Below, piece after piece: positions 32,601 to 43,656 of a stretch of DNA of 64,000 nt. This DNA comes from Sclerotiophoma versabilis. Lineage: Eukaryota; Ascomycota; Dothideomycetes; Pleosporales; Didymellaceae. Within the stretch, counting starts at the first letter, position 1; the number at the start of each line of letters is the position of its first letter. The notes beneath the pieces were generated by a model. The model was not told where the DNA came from and did not search any database. It saw only the letters and a list, made by a program, of their open reading frames with translations. A program made the position numbers and the translations under genes. Where the stretch lies: NCBI GenBank assembly GCA_012274445.1, contig JAAROD010000080.1:248001-312000 (forward strand), in the 5' to 3' direction.

Positions 32601-35600
32601 CTACATGTTGAGATCGTGAATGTACGTGCAGTTGTCTCCCTTATTGCAGGTACCCTTCTGGAAAAACTTGCACGCGAGCACTTTGTGAGGCTTTCCTCCA
32701 CTCTTATGCTTCTTGCCCTGCCCGCCTCGCTCGTTGCTGCTGTTTCCCTCGTCACGAGCTCGCTTAGTCCCACCGTTGGACTGCTGGTAGTCCTGTTGGT
32801 AATATTGATCCTGTCCCTGTGCCTGGTAGGCTGTAGCGTCCGCCTGTGGTTGCGCTGCAAACGCGAAAGGCGCCCCAGCAAAGTTCATCGGAGGGAATCC
32901 GGGTGGCATCGGTGGCATCGCACCACCGCCACCCTGCGCCATGGCGGCGAGGAAAGCGGCCACTTCCATGGGCGGTGCGCCGGGCGGTGGAGGCGGCACG
33001 CCAGCCGGGAGTGCTGGAAACTGTGCTGGAACAGGTGGTGTAGATTGAGCGGCCAGAGCGGGAGCTTGCGGTTGCTGGAGAGAAGCGAGAAGGCTTGCAA
33101 GGTCTACAGTCGGGGCAGCTGGCGCGGGCAGCGCGTATGTCGTTGGCGCAGGCGGTGGCGCAGGCGTTGGCGCAGGTGCAGCTACGGTGGGTTGACTCTG
33201 GTTGGCAAGTTGGGCAACAATGCTCTCGAGGCTGCTGTAGTCGAGAGCAGGTGTGCTCGCAGGTACCACTACCTTTGGCGCCCTTTCCAGACACTTATCA
33301 GGAGGCGTACCAAACATTGTCACACTTGTCGTGCTGTCCTCTGTCTGCTCCGGAGGCTCATGTGGTGAAGGTGGAATGTCACCAGGGCTTGTGTAGAACA
33401 CCATGAGTATGTCGTTTTCGCGTCGCACGTTCGCCTCTTTCTCGGGACAAGTCGCTATGTTTTCGCCTCCACCATAAGGCATGTAGTTGCGTTTACGCTC
33501 TTCAGGGTCCACGACGCTGAAATCAACCTGAGATGGTTCCGTCCAGGGTCGATACTCAGTCTCCTCGTCCTCGTCGTCGTCATCCTCTTCAAGCTCTTTG
33601 TGTTGCTTGAACATGTGGCCTTCGCCCCCCAGATCGCCTGCGTCGCGAGTGAAGTTCTCTTCGTGCCCGAGCTCCTCTTCAGGGTCGTGACTGAAGTACT
33701 TGATTGCTACTAGAGAAGCGTCCGGGCGGAAAGTGACACGCAAATGGCGCCTGGACTCCTTCCTGAGGCGCTTTGCTTTCTGCTCTGGTGTTTCGTTAGG
33801 AACGTCTTTCTCGGTCTTGGTAGGTGCTGCCTCCGGCTCTTTAGGTTTCGTAAGAGCCGCCATAGTTGATGCAAAGGAAAAACCAGATGGTTTGGCTATT
33901 GTTGCTGCTGGTTTCTTGTCTTTGGCTGCTGTTGCTGTTGCTGCAGCTTTAGACTGAGCAGTCGATTTTGTGGCCATCAGGGCGGTAGCAGTTGCCGCCG
34001 GCTTCTTGCTGGCGGCATTGAGAGAAGCGAATATGCTTGATGACTTGTTCGTAACCGGGTTGACACGGGCCCTGACAGGCGCAGGTGCACCTATCGGCTT
34101 CTCGCCAGGTCGCTTCTGCGCAGGAGCACTGGCAGATGTCGCCGTAGGCTTTGGTGCTCCTGCAACAGCTTCTTTCTTAACTGCAGTAGTAGAGGGCTCG
34201 GCTGGCTTTGCCTTCTTTACTGAAGTACCTTCACTTGCGGCGCCCGCGGCTGAATCTGATGCAGGCCGCTTCGCACCCTTGGCCTCAACTGTCTCAGCTG
34301 CAGGTGGAGAGTTTGCTTTGGCCTTTTTAGACCCTGCGGCGGCGGCTTCAACAATTTGCTGTATGAAAGCTTTGTTCTTGTCATTTGCCTGCTTCTTCAT
34401 GGAAACCAAGGCTTTGGATACTTTGGTCTCTTCAATAAGCTCCGTGGTAAGAGTACCACATCGCGCCAGAACCTCATAGATGGCCGCAGGGAGTGGCCCG
34501 TCAAAATCCTTAGCCTTGAATCGGTTCGCCAAGAATTGATAGCAGAGATACAAAAATGGCTTCACTTGACCCAGATGATACAAAACATCAGGATGTGCAT
34601 GATCAAGCGCGGCTTTCAGAGCAGACTGCAGCAAGTCTCGTTGACTTGCAACACGACTCTTTAGTGTGGGTAGCTCACCAATCTTCTTCGCTTCCTCCGC
34701 TTCGGTAACCGCCTTACTATCAGCCCGCCAGCGTTTCTGTATTGTGTTCAGCACATCCCAGAGATCGCGCATGCTAGACTTGATCTTTTCTGAATTCAGA
34801 GCAGACCTGCGCGGGAACCAGGACGCCTTAATGACATCATAGCAAACAGCTTTGTGGGGATCGTCATCAGGTCTTGATGCAGGAAGTGGAGACTCTTCTT
34901 CGTCGTCGGAGTCACTGTATTCGCTGTCATCGTCTGAGGACTCGGTGTAATCCTCGCTGTCGCTGACTTCTCGCTTCAACCCTCCAGGACTGCCAGCACT
35001 ACTTTTGCTGAACTTGATGGCCCTCGAAAGCGATGACTTGGATGAAGACAGCTTAGCGAGAAGCTTCTTGTTGTCGGCTCCGATTCTCTTCAGCTCTTTG
35101 ATAGACTGCCGAGCCGTGTATAATGGCAATGCAGCTAGACACATGTTAGATTGGTCAAAGTGGGACTGGCACGGCGTTTGCTTACTTCTATTGGTAGCTA
35201 GCTGAATTGGTTCGATGCCCAGTGTCACGAGTTTATTTAGAGCAATTGAGTTTGTTGCTTTCGCCAACGCAGCTGTGTCGACAACATAAAGCCCACCCGA
35301 CTTCTTGCCCTTAGGGATCTCGTACGACGGATTGCGCACTGGCCTCGCAATTGCTGACGGTGTGGCCTGTTGGGCAAATTGCTCAGTAGTACTCTTCGGC
35401 ACCTGTGATGATGTCAGATGTTGGTTTTCACATGTATGGTACGGTGTCTTACTTGAAAGGGGGATGCTGAAGCACGCACATTTTGAAGTGTCGATATGTT
35501 TTGTTGGAGTGCTTGCGGAGTCACTGTGCCAGACTGACTCGAAGGTGTGGCATTCCGTACGGGCATCTGATAGGGAGATTGTGGTTGTTGACGTAGACCA

Positions 35601-35944
35601 TTTGGGTTGAGTGCCAACGACGGGTCCACGGTAGTAGGGTGGCCAAAGGTGGCCGCCGAGCCATTTTGGTTGAATTGACCATACTGGTATGGCGACGCCG
35701 TCCGGAATGCTTGTGGTTGTCCTCCATATGGCTGTGGGTTGAAGGCCTGTTGGGGGTACGTAGCGTGCCAGGTTTGGTTCGTTGGATTGGGTGTCAAACC
35801 AGGACTCTGGTGCAGCTGTGCTTCCCAGGACGGGGTACCATAGCGCTCGACATTGTTGGGGAAAAAGTTGGAGTAAGAAGGGTCGGTGTAGATGTTCTGA
35901 GCCTGAAGAGGGACTTGGTCACTCGGCACGTGATTGGAAGCCAT
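32601..35944 (-). CDS. PNUTS/Ppn1-like PP1 regulatory CCCH zinc-finger protein
   Basis: Three exons (35453-35944, 35186-35402, 32601-35134) give 1080 residues. Introns are GTAAGA...ATCACAG (50 bp) and GTAAGC...GTCTAG with CTAAC (51 bp, in frame). Exon 1 is Gln/Pro/Tyr/Asn-rich. Residues about 240-470 contain helical segments around MRDLWDVLNTIQKRW that could be a TFIIS-N-like bundle. At about 698-705 sits RRHLRVTFRPDASL, which fits the RVxF docking motif of protein phosphatase 1. It is followed by a short segment like that after the motif in animal PNUTS. An acidic stretch, then a Pro/Ala/Gln-rich tail, leads to a C-terminal CCCH finger (C-x7-C-x5-C-x3-H, ACKFFQKGTC...CTYIH). Motif order matches PNUTS and fission-yeast Ppn1, a subunit of the cleavage-and-polyadenylation phosphatase module. 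Assignment is by architecture, not alignment. Confidence 0.72.
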
Positions 35945-37041
35945 GGTTTGAACGATCGACTGGCGTCAGCTTTAAGCTGAGCGATTCTGATTGGCTGACA
36001 GGTGCGTGAGCCCACAAGTCTCAGTCGGGCAAACAAGACTCATGCAGTGAGTGCGCTAGGCACAAAATAGGTATGGGGTGTGTCACGAAAAGTGAACAAG
36101 GCCGCCGATTCAAGGAATTCGAAAGCCTGGAATGGCCGGTAATACTGCCGGTTTGGGCTGTAGTGGTGTCGTGCTTGGTCGAGAGGTCTGCAGTGCTCAA
36201 GGCGCCTCGGAGTCCCTCTCTGTGCAGGCTGCGACAGCGTGAAGGATGCTGGTTCAAACGCGCAGCGCTCGTGTCCCTACGCCCGCGATGCTGTGATCCG
36301 TCAAGTCCACGAAAGTGATGTTTTTGACTTTATCAGGACGGCACTTGGCGTCGCGTATTATTGCGATGACGGACACTGCGGAGGCTGTCACTTGACGTAC
36401 GTATGCGCACGCAATTGCACAACACACGCGCTGCGTTTTGCTCACAGGTTCGCCGCTAGCTGGGTTGGAAGAACTGCCTTTGCCTTGCGCAATGGCCTGG
36501 CTTAACTTCCCTGATGCGACACTCGATGGATCGCCGAAGGTGCTGTATTAGTAGCAGAAACCAGGCTGATTGTCACTCTGCCTTCCTCCGCGAATCCTCC
36601 AGACAAACGCCGCAGCCAACCTTAGTGCACACTTCCTCCAAAGCGGGGACTGGAAAAGTGAATCTAGCTCAGAATCAGAAGCCCTTATTAGGTGGGCGGA
36701 AGATCACTGAGAAGTTGCATAAGTGTTCAAACGGAAGAAGTGGGTGTTTTGGGGGGATGGACGGGTGAGTTGAGGAGGAACGGCGGCTGCGCAGGGGCGA
36801 GTCGACATTTTACACGGCGAGCTGCTGCCAAGGCCAGGCCGCGCTAGGCCGTGCCGGGGCAAGTTCCGCGGTCGCAAGCATCACCGGAGCATGGTGAAGG
36901 TGTCCAACAGGCAGACGAACTACTGTGTCTTTTTGCTACAGCAGTGCTGGTCTCACTGCCCCTTTCACTGACCTCCAGCGTTGCCCTCGGCGCATGCGAT
37001 AGTGCGCGAAACGGCGGGAGCCAGCTAAGAACAACGTCACA
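35945..37041. promoter_or_regulatory. Divergent upstream region, PNUTS-like / SLY1
   Basis: 1.1 kb between two start codons facing away from each other. No gene is supported inside; frames of 60-90 residues lack motifs. Both promoters must lie here. Confidence 0.5.
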
Positions 37042-39328
37042 ATGGCCGTCTCACTGCGGGACAAGCAAATAGGTACGAGACACTCTTATGTGCTGCGCAT
37101 CGAAGCTAACGGTGACGTTGTAGCCAGCATAAAGCGCATCCTGAACCTCAATGCGCCCATTACCGATGTAGACGCCCAGAACGATGCGAACGAAGTGCCC
37201 GACACAGCTACCGGCGGCGCAATATGGAAGGTGCTGGTCTTCGACGAGATGGGGCGGGACGTCATAAGCTCAGTTCTGCGCGTGAACGATTTGAGGGCTT
37301 CTGGGGTATTGGCGCAGACACTGAAGCCACAGAGAGCTATGCTGAGCAATATACCAGGTCACAATACATCTGAATCTTGCAACAACACGGCATATGATCC
37401 CTGATGTATGTGCTGTGCCTTTGTCGATCTACACTATGCTGAGAATGCGCAGGTTCCAGTCATCTACCTCGTCGAGCCGACGGCACAGAACCTCCAAGCC
37501 ATTACCTCCGACCTCTCTCGGGGCCTCTATAGCCCCGCATACCTGAACTTCCTCTCCAGCATACCCCGGCCCCTTCTCGAAGACTTCGGTGCCCAGGTAG
37601 TGCAAACGAATACTGCCGAGCACCTGGCGCAGGTCTACGACCAATACCTGAACTTTGTCGTCTCGGAACCAGACCTTTTCCACCTGAACATGAAGGGAGC
37701 ATACCACACCTTGAACAGCGGCCAGACTTCAGATCAGGAGCTCGACAACATGGTCGATCGCATTGTATCCGGCTTGTTCTCGGTCGTGGTCACTATGGGA
37801 GTCGTTCCCATCATTCGCTGTCCCAAAGGCGGCGCGGCCGAGGACATCTGCGCCAAGCTTGACCGAAAGCTGCGAGATCACATTCTGAACTCGAAGACAA
37901 ACCTCTTCTCAGATAACAAATCTTCGGCCGTGTCATCACGGCCGGTGATGGTCATTGGTGCGTGCAGATTCTCAGTCATGATCGGACATATACTAATCGA
38001 TCAACAGTCGACAGGAACGTAGATCTGGTGCCTATGTTCAGCCACTCGTGGATCGTAAGTCACGATCAATGCTGCATTCACCACACTTACTGACGGAACT
38101 ACAGTATCAAAGTCTAGTCTACGATGTACTCGATTTCCACTTGAACAAAATCAGCATTTCGGTCCCTGTGGATAAGGACCATCCTGAGAAGGGAGTCAAG
38201 AAGCAGTCACACGACCTGACTGCGTCTGACTACTTCTGGGCAAGGAACGCATCTCTACCATTCCCTAACGTTGCAGAAGACGTGACAAACGAATGGAACA
38301 AGTACCAGCAAGATGCAGATAATGTCACAAAGAAGACCGGTGCTTCTTCTTTGGATGATCTGAGCGGAGAGACGAATCAGTTCGCAGCACACTTGAAGGG
38401 CGCTATGGCTTTGCTCCCTGAGCTACGAGACAGAAAGACCACAATCGAGATGCACATGAACATCCTCGAGGCGGTCATGGAGGGCATCAAGAACCGAAAG
38501 ATGGACTTCTACTTCCAGCTGGAGGAAGAGCTATCGAAACAAACAAAAGCACAGATTCTCGAGGTTATCAAGGACAACGACAAGGGTAACCAGCCGCTAG
38601 ATAAGCTCCGTCTGTTCCTGCAATGGTACCTTACCACCGAAACCGAGCTGTCCCGCGGCGACTTCGATTCCTTCACACAGGCCCTCGAGGCCGCAGGCGC
38701 CGACACCACACCCGTCAAGTACGTGAAGTCCGTTCGCCAACTCACACGTATGACCATGATCACCTCCGCGCCCGCGCAGCCCGCGCAAAGCACCTCCCAC
38801 CTTTTCGGTGGCTTCTCTTCCCTCTCTTCCCGAGTCACAGACAAGTTCAAAGAAGCAGGCCTGGGTGCAAATTTTGAAGGCGTCCTTAGCGGGATCAAGA
38901 ACTTTCTGCCTACCAACACCGACCTCACGCTCACCAAGATCACCGAATCGCTCATGGATCCGCAAAACGCCTCATCTTCTGCCATCAGCAAGACCGAGTC
39001 CTACCTTTACTTTGACCCGCGCTCTGCCAACGCACGCGGCACGCTGCCTCCCGCAAGCGCGTCGCGCAACCAGCAGAACACGGTCGGTCGCGGCATCGAA
39101 GCTACCTTTGGACAGCGCAGGCAGGGATTCAGCGAGGCTATTGTATTCACGGTGGGCGGAGGTAGTATGGACGAGTATGGGAATCTGCAGGAGTGGGCTA
39201 AGCGGACGAGCGCGAGTACGCAGGGGCCGGGCCAGAAGAGGCGGATTGTGTATGGAAGTACGGCATTGTACAGTGCGACAGAGTTTGTCACTAAGGACTT
39301 AGCCAAGTTGGGGGCGGAGAGCTCGTAG
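37042..39328 (+). CDS. SLY1: SM protein Sly1 (ER-Golgi SNARE regulator)
   Basis: Six exons (37042-37072, 37124-37305, 37358-37405, 37453-37957, 38008-38054, 38105-39328) join in frame to 678 residues. The first joins give RDKQIASIKRILNLNAP and RASG-VTIHLNLATTRHMIPD-VPVIYLVEP, which match the conserved Sly1 N-terminal third; the 48-base third exon is only found by restoring this motif. Later conserved blocks are VDRNVDLVPMFSHSWIYQSLVYDVL and the C-terminal EAIVFTVGGGSMDEYGNLQEW. The family binds the Sed5 N-peptide and assembles SNAREs in ER-to-Golgi transport on the cytosolic face. The length is typical. Introns are 47-52 bp with GTACGA, GTATTG, GTATGT, GTGCGT and GTAAGT donors. No oddity is seen beyond the micro-exon. 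Confidence 0.94.
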
Positions 39329-39789
39329 GGCCTCAGCAAGTAGGGCCCTAGCTCCTAGAGTCTCAGCGAGCAGGGTACTCACGTCCAAACTGAGACACAA
39401 ATTGAGCGCAGATAACGAAAATGCAAGAATCGACTGATACAAAAGATGGCGTTGCGTTCCACCAGTCGCGCAACGGCCCCGCCGTGGCTGACGTTTTCCA
39501 CGTTTTCCGCTCCTGCAGCAAGAAAAAGCAATTACTCTGTACCACGCCATACCACCACGCACGGTCAAGCACCAGTCATTTCCACCCAAACCACAGGGCT
39601 GAGACACGCAGCATCGCCTTATCCAAAGTACCGCACCTGCCATGTGGCCTGACACAGCCGCAAAAAGCAACCACACTCCCAGCCCTGCGTCGGGCGCTCA
39701 CCTTCCCCCAACCCCAAATCCCAGTCCAACCCAGCCCTGGGTACACTGGTAGAAGCAAGAAGCAAATCCATCGAAGGATCCGAGACATG

Positions 39790-39873
39790 AAGACTGAGAC
39801 ACCAACACTGAAGCACCAACATTGAAAAACCAAGACTGAGACACAAAGACTGAAGCACAAAGACTGGAGCACG
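39790..39873. repeat. 14-bp minisatellite, six copies
   Basis: Six gapless 14-base units of consensus AAGACTGAGACACC (variants AACACTGAAGCACC, AAGACTGAAGCACA and others). Confidence 0.85.
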
Positions 39874-39903
39874 ATATCTGAGGCGATATCTGAGGCGATA
39901 TCT
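39873..39903. repeat. 12-bp tandem repeat (GATATCTGAGGC)
   Basis: Two and a half copies of GATATCTGAGGC follow the 14-bp array directly. The words CTGAGG and CTGAAG recur just downstream. Confidence 0.8.
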
Positions 39904-40254
39904 AAACCCTGAAGTCTGAGGCCCGAGATCTGAATGCCCGTGCTCGGCGCTCGGTGGTCTCCTTTTTTTACCATGCATGCCGAAAGCTACTCTCGTATCG
40001 CTGCTTTGGTACGGTGATCAAACGAGTTCTGGCAAGCTACGCTTTGTTCTGTCTGCGTGTAGCTCTGGCTGTTAGGTTGTGGGGCCTATGTTTTTGTGCT
40101 AGGGTGGTGGGTTCGATGATGTGGGCGAGTGACGTGTAAGAAACCTGCGAGTGGGAGAAGGGAAAGGAGATGCGTGGGTGCTGGTGCCATGTTATGAGTT
40201 TAGTATGGTTTGAGGTTTTTTTTAAGGATGGTTTGCAGGTGGTGGTGGTTGGTG

Positions 40255-40290
40255 CTGATGCTGATGCTGATGTCGATGCTGATGCTGATA
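40255..40290. repeat. GATGCT trinucleotide-type run
   Basis: GATGCTGATGCT units with one TCG interruption, in non-coding DNA. Confidence 0.75.
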
Positions 40291-40511
40291 TTAATGACAA
40301 GAGAGAGTTGTGAATAGTTTTGGGGTCTGGGTGGAGGAGGTTTTGTAGCTGCGAAGCAGGAAACCGTCTTATGCAATTTGTCTATGTACACCTCTATCGT
40401 AACATCCTCATGCAATCTAAAGAACCCAGGAATTCAAGCTCAACACCCACCATGTCAACAATTAGTCTTTCAAAATACCTATCCCAAGCCCGGTCTACCA
40501 AGAGTCTGCCT

Positions 40512-42749
40512 TCAAGAACCCATCTGCACACTCGGCCCGTACACACGATGACACCTCGTCTCCGCACTTCTCGCTAGCCCGGCGGTGAAATTCCCATCGC
40601 CAAAAACTACACCCTTGGTCTGCAACGTCCAACTCACGCTCGGTTTTGGACTCCCTGTGAATGGATTCATGCTCGTCAGCACCCACGCTCTTGCCAGGCC
40701 ATCGTACTCGGCAGCCTTGACTGCGTCGGGGACGGCAATAAGCAGCGTCTTGCTGTGCTCAAACGGAGCAAATACAATCGCCTTGCCGCCGTATAAAGGA
40801 TCGACGGGTAGATACGATGGTGTAGGCGCAGACGCAATGAGCGGGCCATGCGTGCGTTCTGTCGCGCCGCTTGCCCAGGGAATGCCGGATACGAGAACGC
40901 TCGATATGCAAGCCAGGAGCGAAGAGAGGGCGGAACGGCCTTCGGGGAGGAGGATGTAGTTCTGGATTATGAGGTGGGGATTGAGTAGCATGTCGATTGT
41001 GTGGGGCTCGAGGGTCGATGTGGGGGAGAAGTTAGAGTTGGTGGTCAGCTCAAGCAGCCACTGTGGACCGCAATCGAAGATGCAACCCAGCGTTTGGATG
41101 AAGACATTGCGCATTGATGCGGCACGTGGGTGGTCGGGGGATTGCCAAAAGCCCCACATGCCTGGACCCGGGATATGGAACTGCATGCAGAGGTGGATGA
41201 AGAGGCGTGCTCGTGCAATTTGGGTAGGAAACAGCGGGTTTGGGTTGGAGCGATGTGGCAGGTTGAGGAAGACGAGGTCGAGTTGGGCGTACTCTGCCCT
41301 GCCGTCTGAAGATTGACGTATTGGATTCGAACTTCGAGGGAAGCGCCGAGGTATTGAGCGGACTGCATGTGTGTCTAGGGATGTAGGCCTCGATAGCCAG
41401 GACACTGAGCCATCGTGCAATTGTAGTGGTGTACCAGTCGTACAAAGACAGACTGGGTCTCGAGCAGCCAGTCCAACGAGCAGTAGCGATCGAAGACATT
41501 CGTCTTCAATGTTCGGCCGCTGGTACGGGTTTGCTGATGCGAGAGTTATGGGAAGTTTGGCAGCGCTCAGAGCGATGCAAGTTTTGTCTCTATTGGCATC
41601 TAGCCTTCTCAGGTATTCTGGTAGCCGTGGATTGCCACCAGCTTTCATCTGAAAAGTGTCGAGGATGGTCGGTACGAGTGCAGAAGGCTCCGGGGTTGGC
41701 ATTTGTGGAGTATCAGGTCTCCTAGCAGCATGGTCCTTCGCTTGTGTGCTGCTGTATTCAATGAGGAGGTCCTGTAATGTCCTTATCCTTGTTTGCTGGG
41801 CAGGCGTGCCTGTGACAATCTCACCTGCCAAGACTAGCATATGAAGCAGAAAGGATGTCGTAAATCGTATCACCGTCTGAACTTCGTCGTCATATTGAGA
41901 CGAGCACCGTAAGAGGAAAACATGCTGCTGTCCCAGCCTCATCTCATGCGTGCACCAGGCTCGCTCAACCCATTCTGATCCGATGAAGCGCTCGAAGAAT
42001 GCAGCAAATGCTGGGTATTGGTACATGAAAGGTGGATTTTGGCGCGCGTTAGGCTGCTGGTCGACAGGCGCGTTGGAGTAGCTGTACTGGTCCAGATAGT
42101 ATCGAAGGAAATTTTCCTCTTCTGGAGAAGCCACGATGTCGTCCAAAGCCACAACAACTACTCTCGCGCTGCTGTAGATTGTATCAATTGCACCAATTAT
42201 GGCGGCTCTCTCTGCGTCATCATCTTGATTGACGCAGACTTGATCGAACCACAACCCTTCTCCAGCACTTCTCTCCTTGAGAACGGCCTGGAATAGGGCG
42301 CCACTAGTCGGCAGAGGAAACTCTTCAACCTCCCTAGTCCAGGCGAACGGTAGGTCTTCGACAACTTTCCTCGGAGTGTCCCGGTTCATCTTCTTCCAGC
42401 AATAGCTCATGGCTATATATCCTTCCTCCTCGCCGCGGTAGTCGACATCATTGATCAACCGAAATGCAAAGCTGGCCTCGGTATGTTCCTTGGACACGAA
42501 GTCCTTAGCCACCGATGGGGCCAGATGACCGAGGTCCGCCAGTAGCGTGTCTGCGTTGATCCCATCTCTTGTTGCTGTGTCCCATATTCGTCGTCTAGAG
42601 AGCAGGTATTCTCGTACAGGTGAGTGAATGAGCTTTGCTTGCAAACTCGAGGTGTCCAGCTCTTCCTCGTCAAGCTCCAGAAAGGCGAGGTGGCCGAGCC
42701 GAGGTAAGTATGGAACCGATGTCGTAGTGTAATCCATGTGGAAGTTCAT
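40512..42749 (-). CDS. HET-domain (heterokaryon incompatibility) protein
   Basis: One exon of 745 residues from the ATG at 42747-42749; a second ATG four codons on is also possible. The frame is open further upstream but that part has no conserved sequence and is read here as leader. The HET domain (about residues 108-260) shows its three blocks: YIAMSYCWKK, then GLWFDQVCVNQDDDAER, then AIDTIYSSARVVVVALDD. The rest is helical with no ankyrin, WD or NACHT partner domain. HET proteins trigger programmed cell death when non-self alleles meet in fused hyphae, and many are orphan receptors. Whether this one is active in incompatibility cannot be inferred. Confidence 0.9.
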   Translation of the reverse strand: MNFHMDYTTTSVPYLPRLGHLAFLELDEEELDTSSLQAKLIHSPVREYLLSRRRIWDTATRDGINADTLLADLGHLAPSVAKDFVSKEHTEASFAFRLINDVDYRGEEEGYIAMSYCWKKMNRDTPRKVVEDLPFAWTREVEEFPLPTSGALFQAVLKERSAGEGLWFDQVCVNQDDDAERAAIIGAIDTIYSSARVVVVALDDIVASPEEENFLRYYLDQYSYSNAPVDQQPNARQNPPFMYQYPAFAAFFERFIGSEWVERAWCTHEMRLGQQHVFLLRCSSQYDDEVQTVIRFTTSFLLHMLVLAGEIVTGTPAQQTRIRTLQDLLIEYSSTQAKDHAARRPDTPQMPTPEPSALVPTILDTFQMKAGGNPRLPEYLRRLDANRDKTCIALSAAKLPITLASANPYQRPNIEDECLRSLLLVGLAARDPVCLCTTGTPLQLHDGSVSWLSRPTSLDTHAVRSIPRRFPRSSNPIRQSSDGRAEYAQLDLVFLNLPHRSNPNPLFPTQIARARLFIHLCMQFHIPGPGMWGFWQSPDHPRAASMRNVFIQTLGCIFDCGPQWLLELTTNSNFSPTSTLEPHTIDMLLNPHLIIQNYILLPEGRSALSSLLACISSVLVSGIPWASGATERTHGPLIASAPTPSYLPVDPLYGGKAIVFAPFEHSKTLLIAVPDAVKAAEYDGLARAWVLTSMNPFTGSPKPSVSWTLQTKGVVFGDGNFTAGLARSAETRCHRVYGPSVQMGS

Positions 42750-43656
42750 CGCCAACAGTCGCGTTAAATGTCCTGAATTCCATCCACCGAGGCAGGCATA
42801 CCTTTTGATACCCCTCTCTCTGCACCCCTGCCCCTCACCGTCGCCCAGCACCTTGCCGTATGCACCCGCAGCTACACTTCGGGCATCATCCAGGCTCTCT
42901 GGGACGCCTAAGCCTGGCCCGTTCACGATCACACGGTGCCCAGACACGCTGCATGGTCGATGTTTGCGGGCCGCTATAAACGGGCCCCTCACGCAACGTC
43001 TGTGCGGGGATGCAATGTGAAGCACGCAGCGTGAGGCGTTGGAGCAAAGACGCTAGCGGAATGGACGATGTGAGAGAACCGGAATCTTGGGACCGCATTC
43101 GGATCGCGGGGCGTCTCTACCACAGCCCTCAGTATGATTGGAGGACTTTGGGCGATTGACGGCAGGAATTGCCGTTGTCACGATGCAAAAAGAAATTGGT
43201 GTGAAACATGTAGATTCTTTTGCAAGGCTGAGGCACGCTAGAATTTCTCGAAGGGAAAAGCAAGTGTGGTCTGCACACGTCCTTTCATTTCGCACCAATG
43301 ACGCAATATCGGGAACAACGTTGGGGGTAAGCCTAATATGAGAGACGACCTAGAACTGTCGTGTGGTGTCAGCAGCGGAAGATGGACGTTGAGGTCTGAA
43401 TCGTAATACGTTTGAGGCAGATCCCGTCCGGCTTTGGAGATCAATTTATATTTAGACCCGCACCCGGCAGCAACATCGCAATCTCAAAAAGAGAAGAGAT
43501 TCATATGCGCAAACATGATTTTCCAAACTCCTTGCTAAGTCAGTACACACTGCCGTGTTTGCCAAACTGTGCGAGTTTCGCACAGCTAACGCTGCTCAAT
43601 GAGGCACACCTCCCCGGGACTACCGAAACAGACTGACAAATCTCCATACAAACACC
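42750..43656. other. Intergenic
   Basis: 907 bp between the HET start and the 3' end of the UspA-like gene. It should contain the HET promoter and leader. Frames of about 65-95 residues lack support. No repeat was noted. Confidence 0.45.

Larger units (their letters stand above)
39329..40511. other. Intergenic with minisatellites
   Basis: 1.2 kb between the convergent 3' ends of SLY1 and the HET gene. It contains a six-copy 14-bp array, a 12-bp array directly after it and a GATGCT trinucleotide-type run. Antisense frames of about 130 residues over the arrays are repeat artefacts. Confidence 0.6.

Noticed and set aside
39790..39903. CRISPR-like array
   Set aside because: Units are contiguous with no spacers, and the genome is fungal.
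39576..39978. Antisense frames of 119-132 codons with SLCFSLCVSV-like repeats
   Set aside because: They are translations of the 14-bp and 12-bp minisatellites, not genes.
42750..43025. Upstream extension of the HET protein by 92 codons
   Set aside because: Open by chance; low similarity to a protein start, and the conserved part begins after the chosen ATG at 42749.
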